From positions 1-64,000 of the forward strand of contig CAYURM010000001.1 of assembly GCA_964447155.1 (NCBI GenBank): a stretch of 64,000 bases of DNA. The letters are read 5' to 3'. The notes under the pieces are model-generated. The model was not told the DNA's origin. It worked only from the letters and a program-made list of their open reading frames with translations, and searched no databases. This document shows positions 34,433-43,344 of this stretch, piece after piece. The stretch comes from SMBSF63 sp034003545 (GTDB lineage Bacteria > Chloroflexota > Anaerolineae > Anaerolineales > Anaerolineaceae). The number at the start of each line of letters is the position of its first letter. Position 1 is the stretch's first letter. The position numbers were made by a program, and so were the translations under genes.

Positions 34433-37348
34433 TTACGCAGCACATCCCTCAATATCGTGGTTTTCTACCAGATACTGTCGTAAATACTCGCCGGTATACG
34501 ACTGTGGAACCTGGCAAATCTCCTCCGGCGTCCCCGCCGCCAGCACCTCGCCGCCCGCGTCTCCGCCCTCCGGCCCCAGATCAATCAGATAATCTGCCAC
34601 CTTGATAATGTCCAGGTTATGCTCAATGATGATCACCGAATTCCCCGCGTCGACCAGTCGTTGTAATACCTCGATCAGTTTATGCACATCCGCTGCGTGC
34701 AGGCCGACCGAAGGCTCGTCCAGCACATACACGGTCTTGCCTGTAGCCCGCCGTGAAAGCTCTTTGGCCAGCTTCACGCGCTGTGCTTCACCTCCTGATA
34801 ATGTCGGCGCGGGCTGCCCGATGCGCACATATCCCAGGCCCACCTCATTCAAAGTCTGCAATTTTGAAACGATCCGCGGAAAAGCCTCAAAAAATTCCAG
34901 CCCGGTTTCCACCGTCATGTCCAGTACTTCGGCGATATTCTTGCCCTTAAAGCGCATTTGCAGTGTCTCGCGGTTGAAGCGTGCCCCGTGGCACACATCA
35001 CACGGTACATACACGTCCGGCAGGAACTGCATTTCAATCCGCAATTGTCCCTGACCCTGGCAGGCTTCACATCGTCCCCCGCGCACATTGAATGAAAACC
35101 GTCCGGGTTTATACCCGCGGATCTTGCTCTCCGGGATTTCAGTAAACAGCTTGCGAATTTCATCAAACACGCCCGTATATGTGCCCGGATTGGAACGCGG
35201 TGTCCGCCCAATCGGTGACTGGTCGATATTGATCACCTTATCGACAAATTTCAACCCTTCAATCCGGTCATGCTCGCCTGGCGAAGTTCTGGCCCCGTTC
35301 AATTCTTTCGCCAGTGCCTGGTAAAGAATATCGACCATCAGCGTAGATTTGCCAGAACCAGAAACACCCGTGATGCATACCAGCTTACCCAGCGGAATTT
35401 CAACATCAATATTTTTGAGGTTATTCGCCCGTGCGCCAATCACCCGCAGCGATTTATTATTTCCATTCCTGCGCACCTCCGGAACCGGCACCTGCAAACG
35501 CCGATCGAGATAAGCGCCGGTCAGTGATTCGGGCGCAGCCAAAATCTTTTCCAGCGGGCCTTCTGCCACCACTTCGCCGCCATGCTCGCCCGCACCCGGA
35601 CCGAGGTCTACAATCCAGTCTGCCGAGCGGATGGTTTCTTCATCATGCTCCACCACCAGCACCGAGTTGCCCAGGTCGCGCAGTCCTTTCAAAGTCGTCA
35701 GCAAGCGTGCATTATCCCGCGGGTGCAGCCCGATCGATGGTTCATCCAGCACATACAGCACGCCCATCAATCGCGAGCCAATCTGCGTCGCCAAACGGAT
35801 GCGCTGCGCTTCACCGCCCGAAAGCGTCGCCGCCGGGCGGCGCAGGGTCAAATAATCCAGCCCCACGTTCACCAGAAAACCCAGCCGCGAATCAATTTCC
35901 TTGAATACCCGGTCGGCAATTGCCAGATCGCGTTTGTTCAGCGGGGTATCCTCGCTGTACAGTTTCCGCACCCATTCCAGCGTACGCGCCACCGGCCAGT
36001 CAGTCACTTCTATGATATTCCTGTCATCAACCGTCACGGCAATCGACTCCGGCCGCAAGCGTGCCCCCTTGCAGGTCGGGCAGGGTTTATCACTCATGTA
36101 TTCCTGGATGCGCGAGCGCACATAATCCGATGAGGTTTCGCGGAAGCGCCGCTCCAGATTATTGACCACACCCTCAAAAGCCATCTTGACCGTCGAGCGC
36201 CTGTCATTCTGGCTCTTGAACTTGACCGTGATCTCCTTGCCCCTGGTGCCATACAAGACGATGTCCAGCTTCTCCTGGGGCAAGGTTTTCACGGGCGCAT
36301 CCATATCAATATTAAATTCCTTGCAGGCTGCGGTCAGCATCTGCCAGTAATACCCGCCTTCTTCACGGTTGCGGGTGCTGCTCCATTCCATCGCGGTGAT
36401 CGCCCCATTATTCAGGGAACGATTCGCTTTGGGCATCAGCAAATCCGGGTCAATCTCCAGCCGGCTGCCCAGCCCCTGGCAGTCGGGGCAGGCCCCGTGC
36501 GGCGTATTGAAGGAAAAACTGCGCGGCTCAATCTCATGCAGACTGACCCCGTGTTCCGGGCAGGACAAATACTCCGAATAAAACATTTCTACCGGCTCAT
36601 CATCGGTCACATCCAGCACCGTCAGGTAGCCTTCGCCGACCTTCAAAGCAGTTTCCACTGAGTCGGTCAACCGGGAGCGCTGTGCCAACAGGTCTTCTTC
36701 GCTTTCCGGGGCCTGGCGCACCAGACGATCAACGACTGCTTCAATCGTATGGATCTTGTATCGATCGAGACTGATCTCATCATCCAGGTTATACAATACC
36801 CCGTCTGCGCGCACACGCACGAAACCCGCCTTGCGGATCTCGTCAAATACCGCCTGATACGTCCCCTTGCGGCTGCGTACTACCGGCGCCAGAATCATCA
36901 ACCGCCGCCCCTCCGGCAAACTTTCAATCCGGTCGACAATCTCTTCTGCCGACTGGCGGGAAACCACCCGTCCGCATACCGGGCAATGCGGCACCCCCAC
37001 CCGCGCAAACAGCAGGCGGAAATAATCATACACTTCGGTCACCGTACCCACCGTAGAGCGCGGATTACGGGAAGTCGCCTTCTGGTCAATCGACACGGCC
37101 GGGGATAACCCTTCGATCGAATCGACATCCGGCTTGTCCATTTGACCCAAAAACTGACGCGCATACGCCGACAGCGACTCCACATACCGGCGCTGCCCCT
37201 CCGCAAAGATGGTATCAAAAGCCAGCGATGATTTGCCCGAACCCGATAGACCGGTGATCACCACCAGTTCATCCCGGGGAATTTCAACATTAATATTTTT
37301 TAGATTGTGCTGTCTTGCCCCCAAAACACGGATCACATTTTTACTCAT
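34433..37348 (-). CDS. uvrA: Excinuclease ABC subunit A
   Basis: A 971-residue UvrA with two ABC ATPase modules: Walker A GLSGSGKSSLAFDTIFAEG near the N terminus and GVSGSGKSTLMVDIL in the second half, and two signature motifs LSGGEAQRIRLATQIG and LSGGEAQRVKLAKELS. Zinc Cys clusters are visible (CPVC...; CPEHG...CPDCQG; CPTCKGARLRPES; CEACQGQG...CDVCHGARF). It finds bulky DNA lesions and loads UvrB. The ATG at 37348 is preferred; an upstream in-frame GTG at 37363 would add five residues. Confidence 0.96.
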   Translation of the reverse strand: MSKNVIRVLGARQHNLKNINVEIPRDELVVITGLSGSGKSSLAFDTIFAEGQRRYVESLSAYARQFLGQMDKPDVDSIEGLSPAVSIDQKATSRNPRSTVGTVTEVYDYFRLLFARVGVPHCPVCGRVVSRQSAEEIVDRIESLPEGRRLMILAPVVRSRKGTYQAVFDEIRKAGFVRVRADGVLYNLDDEISLDRYKIHTIEAVVDRLVRQAPESEEDLLAQRSRLTDSVETALKVGEGYLTVLDVTDDEPVEMFYSEYLSCPEHGVSLHEIEPRSFSFNTPHGACPDCQGLGSRLEIDPDLLMPKANRSLNNGAITAMEWSSTRNREEGGYYWQMLTAACKEFNIDMDAPVKTLPQEKLDIVLYGTRGKEITVKFKSQNDRRSTVKMAFEGVVNNLERRFRETSSDYVRSRIQEYMSDKPCPTCKGARLRPESIAVTVDDRNIIEVTDWPVARTLEWVRKLYSEDTPLNKRDLAIADRVFKEIDSRLGFLVNVGLDYLTLRRPAATLSGGEAQRIRLATQIGSRLMGVLYVLDEPSIGLHPRDNARLLTTLKGLRDLGNSVLVVEHDEETIRSADWIVDLGPGAGEHGGEVVAEGPLEKILAAPESLTGAYLDRRLQVPVPEVRRNGNNKSLRVIGARANNLKNIDVEIPLGKLVCITGVSGSGKSTLMVDILYQALAKELNGARTSPGEHDRIEGLKFVDKVINIDQSPIGRTPRSNPGTYTGVFDEIRKLFTEIPESKIRGYKPGRFSFNVRGGRCEACQGQGQLRIEMQFLPDVYVPCDVCHGARFNRETLQMRFKGKNIAEVLDMTVETGLEFFEAFPRIVSKLQTLNEVGLGYVRIGQPAPTLSGGEAQRVKLAKELSRRATGKTVYVLDEPSVGLHAADVHKLIEVLQRLVDAGNSVIIIEHNLDIIKVADYLIDLGPEGGDAGGEVLAAGTPEEICQVPQSYTGEYLRQYLVENHDIEGCAA

Positions 37349-37703
37349 CCTACCTGTCCTCACCAGACCATTAAATCAAGTCTACATTCATATTTTCAGG
37401 ATCAACTTAACTGCATGCAATCTGTAATTATACCAGAACATACGTCCAACTAATTCATTTTTTCTTGGAATATCCCCCTGTTTATCCTCTTTCTTGACGA
37501 CTTCATCTTGACGAACCTTTCATTGGCGGCCCATTTTTCCCTGATCCCCGGTCGCGCGGACCCCAGTCCCTGTTTCCCTGATGAACGGATTGTCTAATCC
37601 CGTCTTTTCAACCATTCATAAACCAAATTCTCCCCCTTCACTGTATAATGTCAATAGTCTTATTCAATCCATCCACAGCAATTATTCATACGGGAGGAAC
37701 AGC
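37349..37703. other. Divergent intergenic region between uvrA and the UMF1 transporter
   Basis: No gene is seen. For uvrA, TATAAT on the minus strand lies at 37432-37427. For the transporter, TATAAT lies at 37644-37649 and GGGAGGA at 37692-37698. An 8-bp-period element (TCCCTGAT, GAACGGAT, TGTCTAAT) occupies 37575-37598. Confidence 0.5.
37575..37598. repeat. 8-bp-period element upstream of the UMF1 transporter
   Basis: TCCCTGAT, GAACGGAT, TGTCTAAT, followed by CCCGTCTT. Short, but it shares CGGATTG and CTAATCC with the array at 16804-16859. Confidence 0.4.
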
Positions 37704-39104
37704 ATGGCAGAAAACATAATCACACATCAGAATTCGGAGAAATTGCATAAAAAAAGGATCAATAGCTGGGTGATGTACGACTGGGCAAACTCGGCCTTCG
37801 CCACCACCATCATGGCCGCCGTCCTGCCTGTCTATTACTCATCCGTGGCCAGCGCCAACCTCACCCGCGCCGACGCCACCGCCAACTGGGCCTTCACCAC
37901 CACCATCGCCCTGATTATCGTCGCCATCATGTCCCCCATCCTGGGCGCAATGGCCGATTTCAGCGGCGCGAAGAAAAAATACCTGACCATCTTCGTGATC
38001 ATTGGCGTCACCGGCACAGCCCTGCTCTATCTGGTGCAGACCGGCGACTGGATAAAAGCCTCTATCTTCTATATCATTGCCAGCATCGGCTTCTCCGGCG
38101 GGATCGTGTTTTACGATTCCCTCCTCCCGCATGTTGCCCGGCCGGATGAGATCGACCAGGTCTCCTCCAAAGGCTATGCCATCGGCTACCTCGGCGGCGG
38201 ATTATTGCTGGCCGTCAATCTGGCAATGATTATGATTACCCCCGAACAATTGAATGGCATATTTCAGAATACCGGTTTGGTAACAACGATCACCATGTCG
38301 GCAGGAGAATGGGCAGGCCTTATGTCTCGCCTCTCGTTTGTATCCGTCGCCATCTGGTGGCTCGTCTTCACCATTCCACTGTGGCGCAACGTTCCCGAAC
38401 CGCCCCGCCGTGTCAAGGAAGGCGAAGAAGGCTTCAACCCTGTCCAGGCCAGCTTCTCTCGCCTGGCCCACACCTTCGGCGAAATCTCAAAATACAAGCA
38501 GCTGCTCAAGTTCATCATTGCTTTCTGGCTGTACAATAACGGCATCGGCACGATCATCTACATGGCAACCATCTACGGCACCGAACTGGGCTTCAGCAGC
38601 ATCACCACCATCGGCACCCTGCTTATGGTGCAGTTCGTCGCCTTTCCCTTTGCCTTCCTGTTTGGCTGGCTTGCCAAAAAACTGGGCACCAAACGCGCCA
38701 TCCTGCTCAGTCTGGTGATTTACTCCATCATCGCGATTATGGGATATTTCCTCTATCAGGAATGGCAGTTCTGGATGCTGGGCTTCCTCGTTGCCACCGT
38801 GCAGGGCGGCAGCCAGGCCCTCAGCCGCTCCCTGTGCGGGCGGATGATGCCCAAGAGCAAATCCGCAGAATTCTACGGTTTCTTCTCGGTCAGCGAAAAG
38901 ATCGCCGGCACGGCCGGCCCGCTGCTATTTGGCCTGGTCAGTAAACTGATGGGCGGCAGCCGCCTGAGCATCGTCTCGTTGATCCTCTTCTTCATCTCTG
39001 GTGCCCTCGTCTTGCTCTCGGTGGACGAAAAAGAGGGCATCCGCGTGGCCGAAGCCGAAGAACAGGAATTCCTTAACGCATCCTCAAACCTGTCTGCTGT
39101 ATAA
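37704..39104 (+). CDS. MFS transporter of the UMF1 (Atg22-like) family
   Basis: A 466-residue protein with about twelve membrane helices. The N-terminal SWVMYDWANSAFATTIMAAV is the hallmark of the UMF1 family (PF11700), related to the yeast vacuolar effluxer Atg22, thought to export amino acids or other small metabolites. GGGAGGA lies before the ATG at 37704; an upstream in-frame ATG lacks family similarity. A strong terminator follows, so it is monocistronic. Confidence 0.9.
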   Translation: MAENIITHQNSEKLHKKRINSWVMYDWANSAFATTIMAAVLPVYYSSVASANLTRADATANWAFTTTIALIIVAIMSPILGAMADFSGAKKKYLTIFVIIGVTGTALLYLVQTGDWIKASIFYIIASIGFSGGIVFYDSLLPHVARPDEIDQVSSKGYAIGYLGGGLLLAVNLAMIMITPEQLNGIFQNTGLVTTITMSAGEWAGLMSRLSFVSVAIWWLVFTIPLWRNVPEPPRRVKEGEEGFNPVQASFSRLAHTFGEISKYKQLLKFIIAFWLYNNGIGTIIYMATIYGTELGFSSITTIGTLLMVQFVAFPFAFLFGWLAKKLGTKRAILLSLVIYSIIAIMGYFLYQEWQFWMLGFLVATVQGGSQALSRSLCGRMMPKSKSAEFYGFFSVSEKIAGTAGPLLFGLVSKLMGGSRLSIVSLILFFISGALVLLSVDEKEGIRVAEAEEQEFLNASSNLSAV

Positions 39105-39121
39105 GTACCACAAAGAAATGC

Positions 39122-39158
39122 AATCTCCCGAAGGTTTCATCCTTCGGGAGATTTTTTA
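39122..39158 (+). terminator. Rho-independent terminator after the transporter gene
   Basis: AATCTCCCGAAGG (39122-39134) pairs perfectly with CCTTCGGGAGATT (39141-39153) and is followed by a T-run. Confidence 0.93.
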
Positions 39159-39200
39159 TCTCAAGTGCACGACATGTATCTGGTCTTGTCTTTCCTGCAA

Positions 39201-39244
39201 CACATCTCCCTCCCAAAAAACGGGAGAGGGATTGAGGGTGAGGG
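39201..39244. repeat. Dispersed CCCTCCC...GGGAGAGGG hairpin repeat
   Basis: TCTCCC (39205-39210) pairs with GGGAGA (39222-39227), followed by GGGATTGAGGGTGAGGG. Very similar intergenic hairpins occur widely in Chloroflexota and other bacteria. Confidence 0.5.
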
Positions 39245-39354
39245 CATTCCCACTCAAAACAACATTCCCGGCAGCGGCTGTGCATATACATGCGTAAATC
39301 CGCCATGGGTAAATCGAAGCAGTTTTCGCTGTCTTCGACAGCATTCACCATCCA

Positions 39355-39927
39355 TCACGAAAAATACTGCAAAGCCAGCCGCAGTTTTTCTTCCACTTCC
39401 TGCGGTGCATCCTTCGGGATCGCCTGCAGGGCCGACTGCGCCTCTACAATACTATATCCCAGACTGGTCAGCGCCTCAATCACCTCAGCGTCCACATCCG
39501 TAACCGTATACCCTTCCAGCTGATCAACCTCGCCCACCCGGCCCTGCAAATGCAGCAAAATACGCTGGGCCGATTTCTTGCCAATCCCGGGCACACGGGT
39601 GAACACTTCCGCCTGTTCGCTGACCACCGCCCGTCGAATGGCATCCACCGTCAACACAGACATGGTTGCCAGAGCGATCCGCGGACCAACCCCATTTACA
39701 GCCAATAACAGCTCAAAAAATTCGCGTTCGTTTTCACGGTCAAATCCGTACAATCCCCAGGCATTTTCGCGAATGGCGAGATAGGTGTGCAAAAATACGG
39801 CTTCGCCCACATGCACATCATCGCTGACGCGTACCGGCACAAACACCCGCACGCCAAAGCCACCCACTTGCACGACAATTTCTTCTTTTTTTACAGCAAC
39901 CACTTCACCCTGAATATTGGCAATCAT
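39355..39927 (-). CDS. ruvA: Holliday junction branch migration protein RuvA
   Basis: A 190-residue RuvA. The N-terminal OB domain (MIANIQGEVVAV, FLHTYLAIRENAWGLYGF) is followed by two helix-hairpin-helix motifs (LLAVNGVGPRIALA and FTRVPGIGKKSAQRILLHL) and a C-terminal three-helix domain (EVIEALTSLGYSIVEAQSAL) that contacts RuvB. ruvB is not in the window. AAGGGTG precedes the ATG. Confidence 0.95.
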   Translation of the reverse strand: MIANIQGEVVAVKKEEIVVQVGGFGVRVFVPVRVSDDVHVGEAVFLHTYLAIRENAWGLYGFDRENEREFFELLLAVNGVGPRIALATMSVLTVDAIRRAVVSEQAEVFTRVPGIGKKSAQRILLHLQGRVGEVDQLEGYTVTDVDAEVIEALTSLGYSIVEAQSALQAIPKDAPQEVEEKLRLALQYFS

Positions 39928-39951
39928 TTTTCACCCTTGCAAGTGTTCGTT

Positions 39952-40749
39952 TTATCTGTGCCGCCGTTGATTGAAGATTTCATACAACATCACCCCGGTC
40001 GCCACCGCCAAATTGAGCGAATCATTCTGCCCAACCATGGGAATGCGCACCATTTCGTCACATACAGCCATCTGCACTGCATCCAGCCCCTGGCGCTCAC
40101 TGCCCATCAATAGCAGCACCGGATCGGGATAAACTACGTCCTGGAAATCCATGGCCGCCTCATCGGACGTTCCGACTACCGGATACCCCCTTTGCCGTTT
40201 CCAGTCCGCAAATTCGGCAAAGCTGGCCCTGACCAGCTTCTGCGTGAAAATTGCCCCCATGCTGCCGCGCATTGCCGCCGGGTCATACGGGTCTGTCGAG
40301 TGATCCAGCAGGATCAATCCCGGTGCGCCAACCGCATCCTGGGTGCGCATGATCGTGCCCAGATTGCCGGGATTCTGGATTGACTCCAGCGCCGTCCAGT
40401 TTTCACCCCTTGTCAGGCGCACCGCATCCAGCTCCAGCCAATGCTGGCGGACAACTGCTGCCATTCCCTGAGGGCCATCCTTCAACGACAGGCTGTGAAA
40501 CACATCATCGCTGACTTCAACGACCTCTACCCCGCTCTGCCGCACCATTTCAGCCAACTCCTGCCCAAACTCACTCACCAGCAGATCCGGCGAAACGAGC
40601 AGCATCTCCATCTCTGCCTTTTGTTCGACCGCTTCGGCGACAATGCGCAGGCCCTCAATCGTAAACAGCCCGGTCTGCTGGCGCTCTTTGCGGTCATTCA
40701 GTTTCCGAAACTGTTTGATTTTAGAATTCGCTCGACTGGTGATGATCAT
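39952..40749 (-). CDS. TrmH/SpoU-family RNA 2'-O-methyltransferase
   Basis: A 265-residue SPOUT methyltransferase. The N-terminal substrate-binding domain (ITSRANSKIKQFRKLNDRKER) is typical of rRNA 2'-O-ribose methyltransferases. The three SPOUT motifs are IQNPGNLGTIMRTQDAVG, LLMGSERQGL and RIPMVGQNDSLNLAVATGV, which form the knot that binds S-adenosylmethionine. The exact RNA target is unknown. It starts four bases after the ruvC stop. Confidence 0.9.
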   Translation of the reverse strand: MIITSRANSKIKQFRKLNDRKERQQTGLFTIEGLRIVAEAVEQKAEMEMLLVSPDLLVSEFGQELAEMVRQSGVEVVEVSDDVFHSLSLKDGPQGMAAVVRQHWLELDAVRLTRGENWTALESIQNPGNLGTIMRTQDAVGAPGLILLDHSTDPYDPAAMRGSMGAIFTQKLVRASFAEFADWKRQRGYPVVGTSDEAAMDFQDVVYPDPVLLLMGSERQGLDAVQMAVCDEMVRIPMVGQNDSLNLAVATGVMLYEIFNQRRHR

Positions 40750-40753
40750 CTTC

Positions 40754-41248
40754 TCAACTGTCCAGAAGCTGGTTGTACGCCCGGCTGTGACTATGACAAA
40801 TCGCCACGGCCAGCGCATCGGCGGCATCATCCGGTTTGGGAACTTCCTCCAGCTCCAGCAAGGCACGCACCATCTCCTGCACCTGCGGCTTCTGTGCTCC
40901 GCCCCAGCCGGTGACCGCCTGTTTGATCTGCATTGGCGTATATTCTTTCACTTGCACGCCGTTCTGCACCATTGCCAACAGAATCACGCCCCGTGCCTGC
41001 CCCACTGAAATGGCCGTGGTTACATTCCGGCGAAAAAAAAGCTTCTCCACCGCCCCGCTCTGGGGATGGTGAAGAAGGATCAGTTTGGTAAGTTCTTCGT
41101 GCAGCAGCAATAAACGCTCTTCCATGGGCATCTTGGCCGGTGTTTCAATGACCCCGTGTGCAATGCGGCACAATTGCCCACGTTCATTCTCTTCCACAAA
41201 CCCGTAGCCAGTAATCGCCGTACCGGGATCAATGCCGAGAATTATCAT
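40754..41248 (-). CDS. ruvC: Crossover junction endodeoxyribonuclease RuvC
   Basis: A 164-residue resolvase. Catalytic acidic residues are in ILGIDPGTAITGYG (Asp7), GAVEKLFF and KPDDAADALAVA. It cuts Holliday junctions in a complex with RuvAB. It lies six bases after yebC and just before a TrmH-type gene and ruvA. Confidence 0.95.
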   Translation of the reverse strand: MIILGIDPGTAITGYGFVEENERGQLCRIAHGVIETPAKMPMEERLLLLHEELTKLILLHHPQSGAVEKLFFRRNVTTAISVGQARGVILLAMVQNGVQVKEYTPMQIKQAVTGWGGAQKPQVQEMVRALLELEEVPKPDDAADALAVAICHSHSRAYNQLLDS

Positions 41249-41254
41249 AGACGC

Positions 41255-42010
41255 TTATGCGGATTCCAGCGCTGCCATTGCCTCATCAGAAATACCAAGA
41301 TTGGAATACACGCTCTGGGTATCATCCATCTCTTCCAGGGCATCAATCGTTTTCATCACCTGCAAGGTTGCGTCCACAGCCAGTTCCATTTCCTGATTAG
41401 GAACCATGCGAATCTCGGCGTCTTCTGGAGAAATGCCAGCTTTCAATAACGCATCACTGATGATTTTATAGGATTCGGCCGGGGCTGTGATCTCGAAAAC
41501 ACCATCGTCTTCTTCCACATCATCGCCGCCATTTTCCAAAGCCAGCTCAAAAATGTCGTCGAAAGTCTTGCCGGGGGCCTCGAAACTGAAATACGCCTGC
41601 CGTGAAAACTGCCAGGCAACCGACCCGGTCTCACCCAAAGAACCGCCCGCCCGCGTCAGGATATGGCGCAATTCGGCAACGGTGCGGTTACGATTTTCGG
41701 TAACCGTTTCAATCATCAACGCCACGCCGTGTTGTGCATAACCTTCATAAGTGATCTGCTCAAAAGTTTCGCCGTCTTTTCCCTCGCCGGTACCGCGCGA
41801 GATCGCTCTGTCAATACTGTCTTTGGGCATGTTATTGCTTTTGGCTTTGTCAATTGCCAACCGCAGGCGCACATTCATCCCCGGGTCGCCGCCGCCTTCG
41901 CGGGCCGACATCGCAATTTCCCGAGCCAGGCGGGTGAAAATTTTGCCGCGTTTTGCATCTGCAGCACCCTTTTTACGCTTGATCGTAGACCACTTTGAAT
42001 GACCAGACAT
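41255..42010 (-). CDS. yebC: YebC/PmpR-family protein
   Basis: A 251-residue protein with the signature MSGHSKWSTIKRKKGAADAKRGKIF. YebC proteins have been described as transcriptional regulators and, more recently, as factors that help ribosomes through proline stretches. The start at 42010 has GAGGAG upstream; 42031 would add residues before the family start. It is the first gene of the yebC-ruvC-trmH-ruvA unit. A -10-like TATAAT on the minus strand lies at 42066-42061. Confidence 0.94.
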   Translation of the reverse strand: MSGHSKWSTIKRKKGAADAKRGKIFTRLAREIAMSAREGGGDPGMNVRLRLAIDKAKSNNMPKDSIDRAISRGTGEGKDGETFEQITYEGYAQHGVALMIETVTENRNRTVAELRHILTRAGGSLGETGSVAWQFSRQAYFSFEAPGKTFDDIFELALENGGDDVEEDDGVFEITAPAESYKIISDALLKAGISPEDAEIRMVPNQEMELAVDATLQVMKTIDALEEMDDTQSVYSNLGISDEAMAALESA

Positions 42011-42318
42011 ATAAATTCTCCTCAAAATCAACCAATGGATTGCTAATTTTTAGCATTCAGATTATACCATGCAACCGGTTTTCGCTTTCTTTTTGTTCGC
42101 CCGTGGGAGCAAAGATAAAGAGAAATTGGGGCAATTTTGGTGCAATTGCAGGAACCCTGCGGTCAGTCGTTACAGCTTGCGGGGTGAACCGCCAAAAGGT
42201 CCGGCGTGCGGTTGGCATGAAATGATTTTTTCTCTACGAATTCGCGCGGCGGCCTCTGCGTGATCCATGCCTCTCTTTGTTGACAAAACCGGATTGCGCA
42301 AAGCACAGCAATGAAATC
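42011..42318. other. Intergenic region upstream of yebC
   Basis: No gene seen in 308 bases. TATAAT on the minus strand at 42066-42061, about 50 bases upstream of yebC, is the likely -10 box. No terminator is obvious for the response regulator that ends at 42319. Confidence 0.45.
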
Positions 42319-43059
42319 CTAATCCGCTGAATTCAACCGGTATCCCAGCCGATCCACATTCAGGATCAACTCCTCGTGCGGCAGTACTTCACTAAACTTG
42401 CGTCGCAGCAGATAGACCAGATACTTGGCCCGCTTGCGCGCTTCACTGGAATCTGCGCCCCATACCGATTCCGAAATCGTCTGATAATTGACAATCTGCG
42501 GAGCATGTTTTGCCAACACCGCCAGCACGGCAAACTCTTTCGCTGTCAAATGAATATTTTCGTCGGCAAGCTGTACCTGCTGGCCTTTTATATCCACCAC
42601 CATCTTGATTTTGGGAAATACAAAGCGCGTTACTTCTTTCGCCCGCCCGGCACGGCGCAGCACCGCCCGCACCCGTTCCACCACCTCCTCATTATGGAAA
42701 GGCTTGGTGATGTAATCATCCACACCTGCCCGCAGTCCCTTGATGATATGTTCCTTGGAACTCAACGCGGAAATGAAAATAACCGGGGCTTTCGTCATCT
42801 TCTGAATATATTCAAAAGCCTGCCAGCCATCCATCTCAGGCATCATCACGTCCAGCAGAATCAAATCGGGTTCATGCAGACCAATCTTTTGCAGCGCCTC
42901 CTCCCCACCTGAAGCGCTCATTACATTATATCCAGCCATCCGCAGGATATTTTTCAACAAAAATATGGTGTCTGCTTCATCCTCAACCACCATGATCCGC
43001 TGTCGGCCCATTGCCCCGGCATCGTCCAGATCAATTCCCGCTCCAGCGATTTGGCTCAT
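42319..43059 (-). CDS. OmpR-type response regulator
   Basis: A 246-residue regulator. An 18-residue N-terminal extension precedes the receiver (RIMVVEDEADTIFLL, phospho-Asp in LILLDVMMPEMDGW, FISALS, DYITKPF). A C-terminal winged helix (residues about 145-243) includes HLTAKEFAVLAVLA and RAKYLVYLLRRKF, as in OmpR/PhoB regulators. AAAGGGG precedes the first ATG, which supports the longer start. No histidine kinase is adjacent, so it is an orphan here. A consensus-type promoter lies upstream. Confidence 0.9.
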   Translation of the reverse strand: MSQIAGAGIDLDDAGAMGRQRIMVVEDEADTIFLLKNILRMAGYNVMSASGGEEALQKIGLHEPDLILLDVMMPEMDGWQAFEYIQKMTKAPVIFISALSSKEHIIKGLRAGVDDYITKPFHNEEVVERVRAVLRRAGRAKEVTRFVFPKIKMVVDIKGQQVQLADENIHLTAKEFAVLAVLAKHAPQIVNYQTISESVWGADSSEARKRAKYLVYLLRRKFSEVLPHEELILNVDRLGYRLNSAD

Positions 43060-43149
43060 ATTTTTAACCCCTTTAATAAAAATTTTGCTTATTCGATTTT
43101 TTTCTGAAGATTTTATTACCGGAAAGTTTGTGACAAATGGATTAAAAGT

Positions 43150-43178
43150 AATATAATGTTTAAAAATTGGTTTGTCAA
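43150..43178 (-). promoter_or_regulatory. Sigma-70-type promoter for the response regulator
   Basis: On the minus strand TTGACA (43178-43173) and TATATT (43155-43150) are separated by exactly 17 bases, the optimal spacing. Confidence 0.75.
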
Positions 43179-43344
43179 CACCAGATTAGCACACAATTTC
43201 AAACAAACCTGATAATATCCCCGTTTTGAGTATTATAATAACCTTATCCAAATAAACGGGCAGGCATTTTAAAGAACGATCGATCTGGGCCTTACCCAAA
43301 GTTTTATTATTCCAAACAATTTCTTGCAAGGAGATAATACGGAA

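Noticed and set aside
42011..42318. tRNA or small RNA gene in the yebC upstream gap
   Set aside because: No cloverleaf, T-loop GTTC pattern or terminator could be found.
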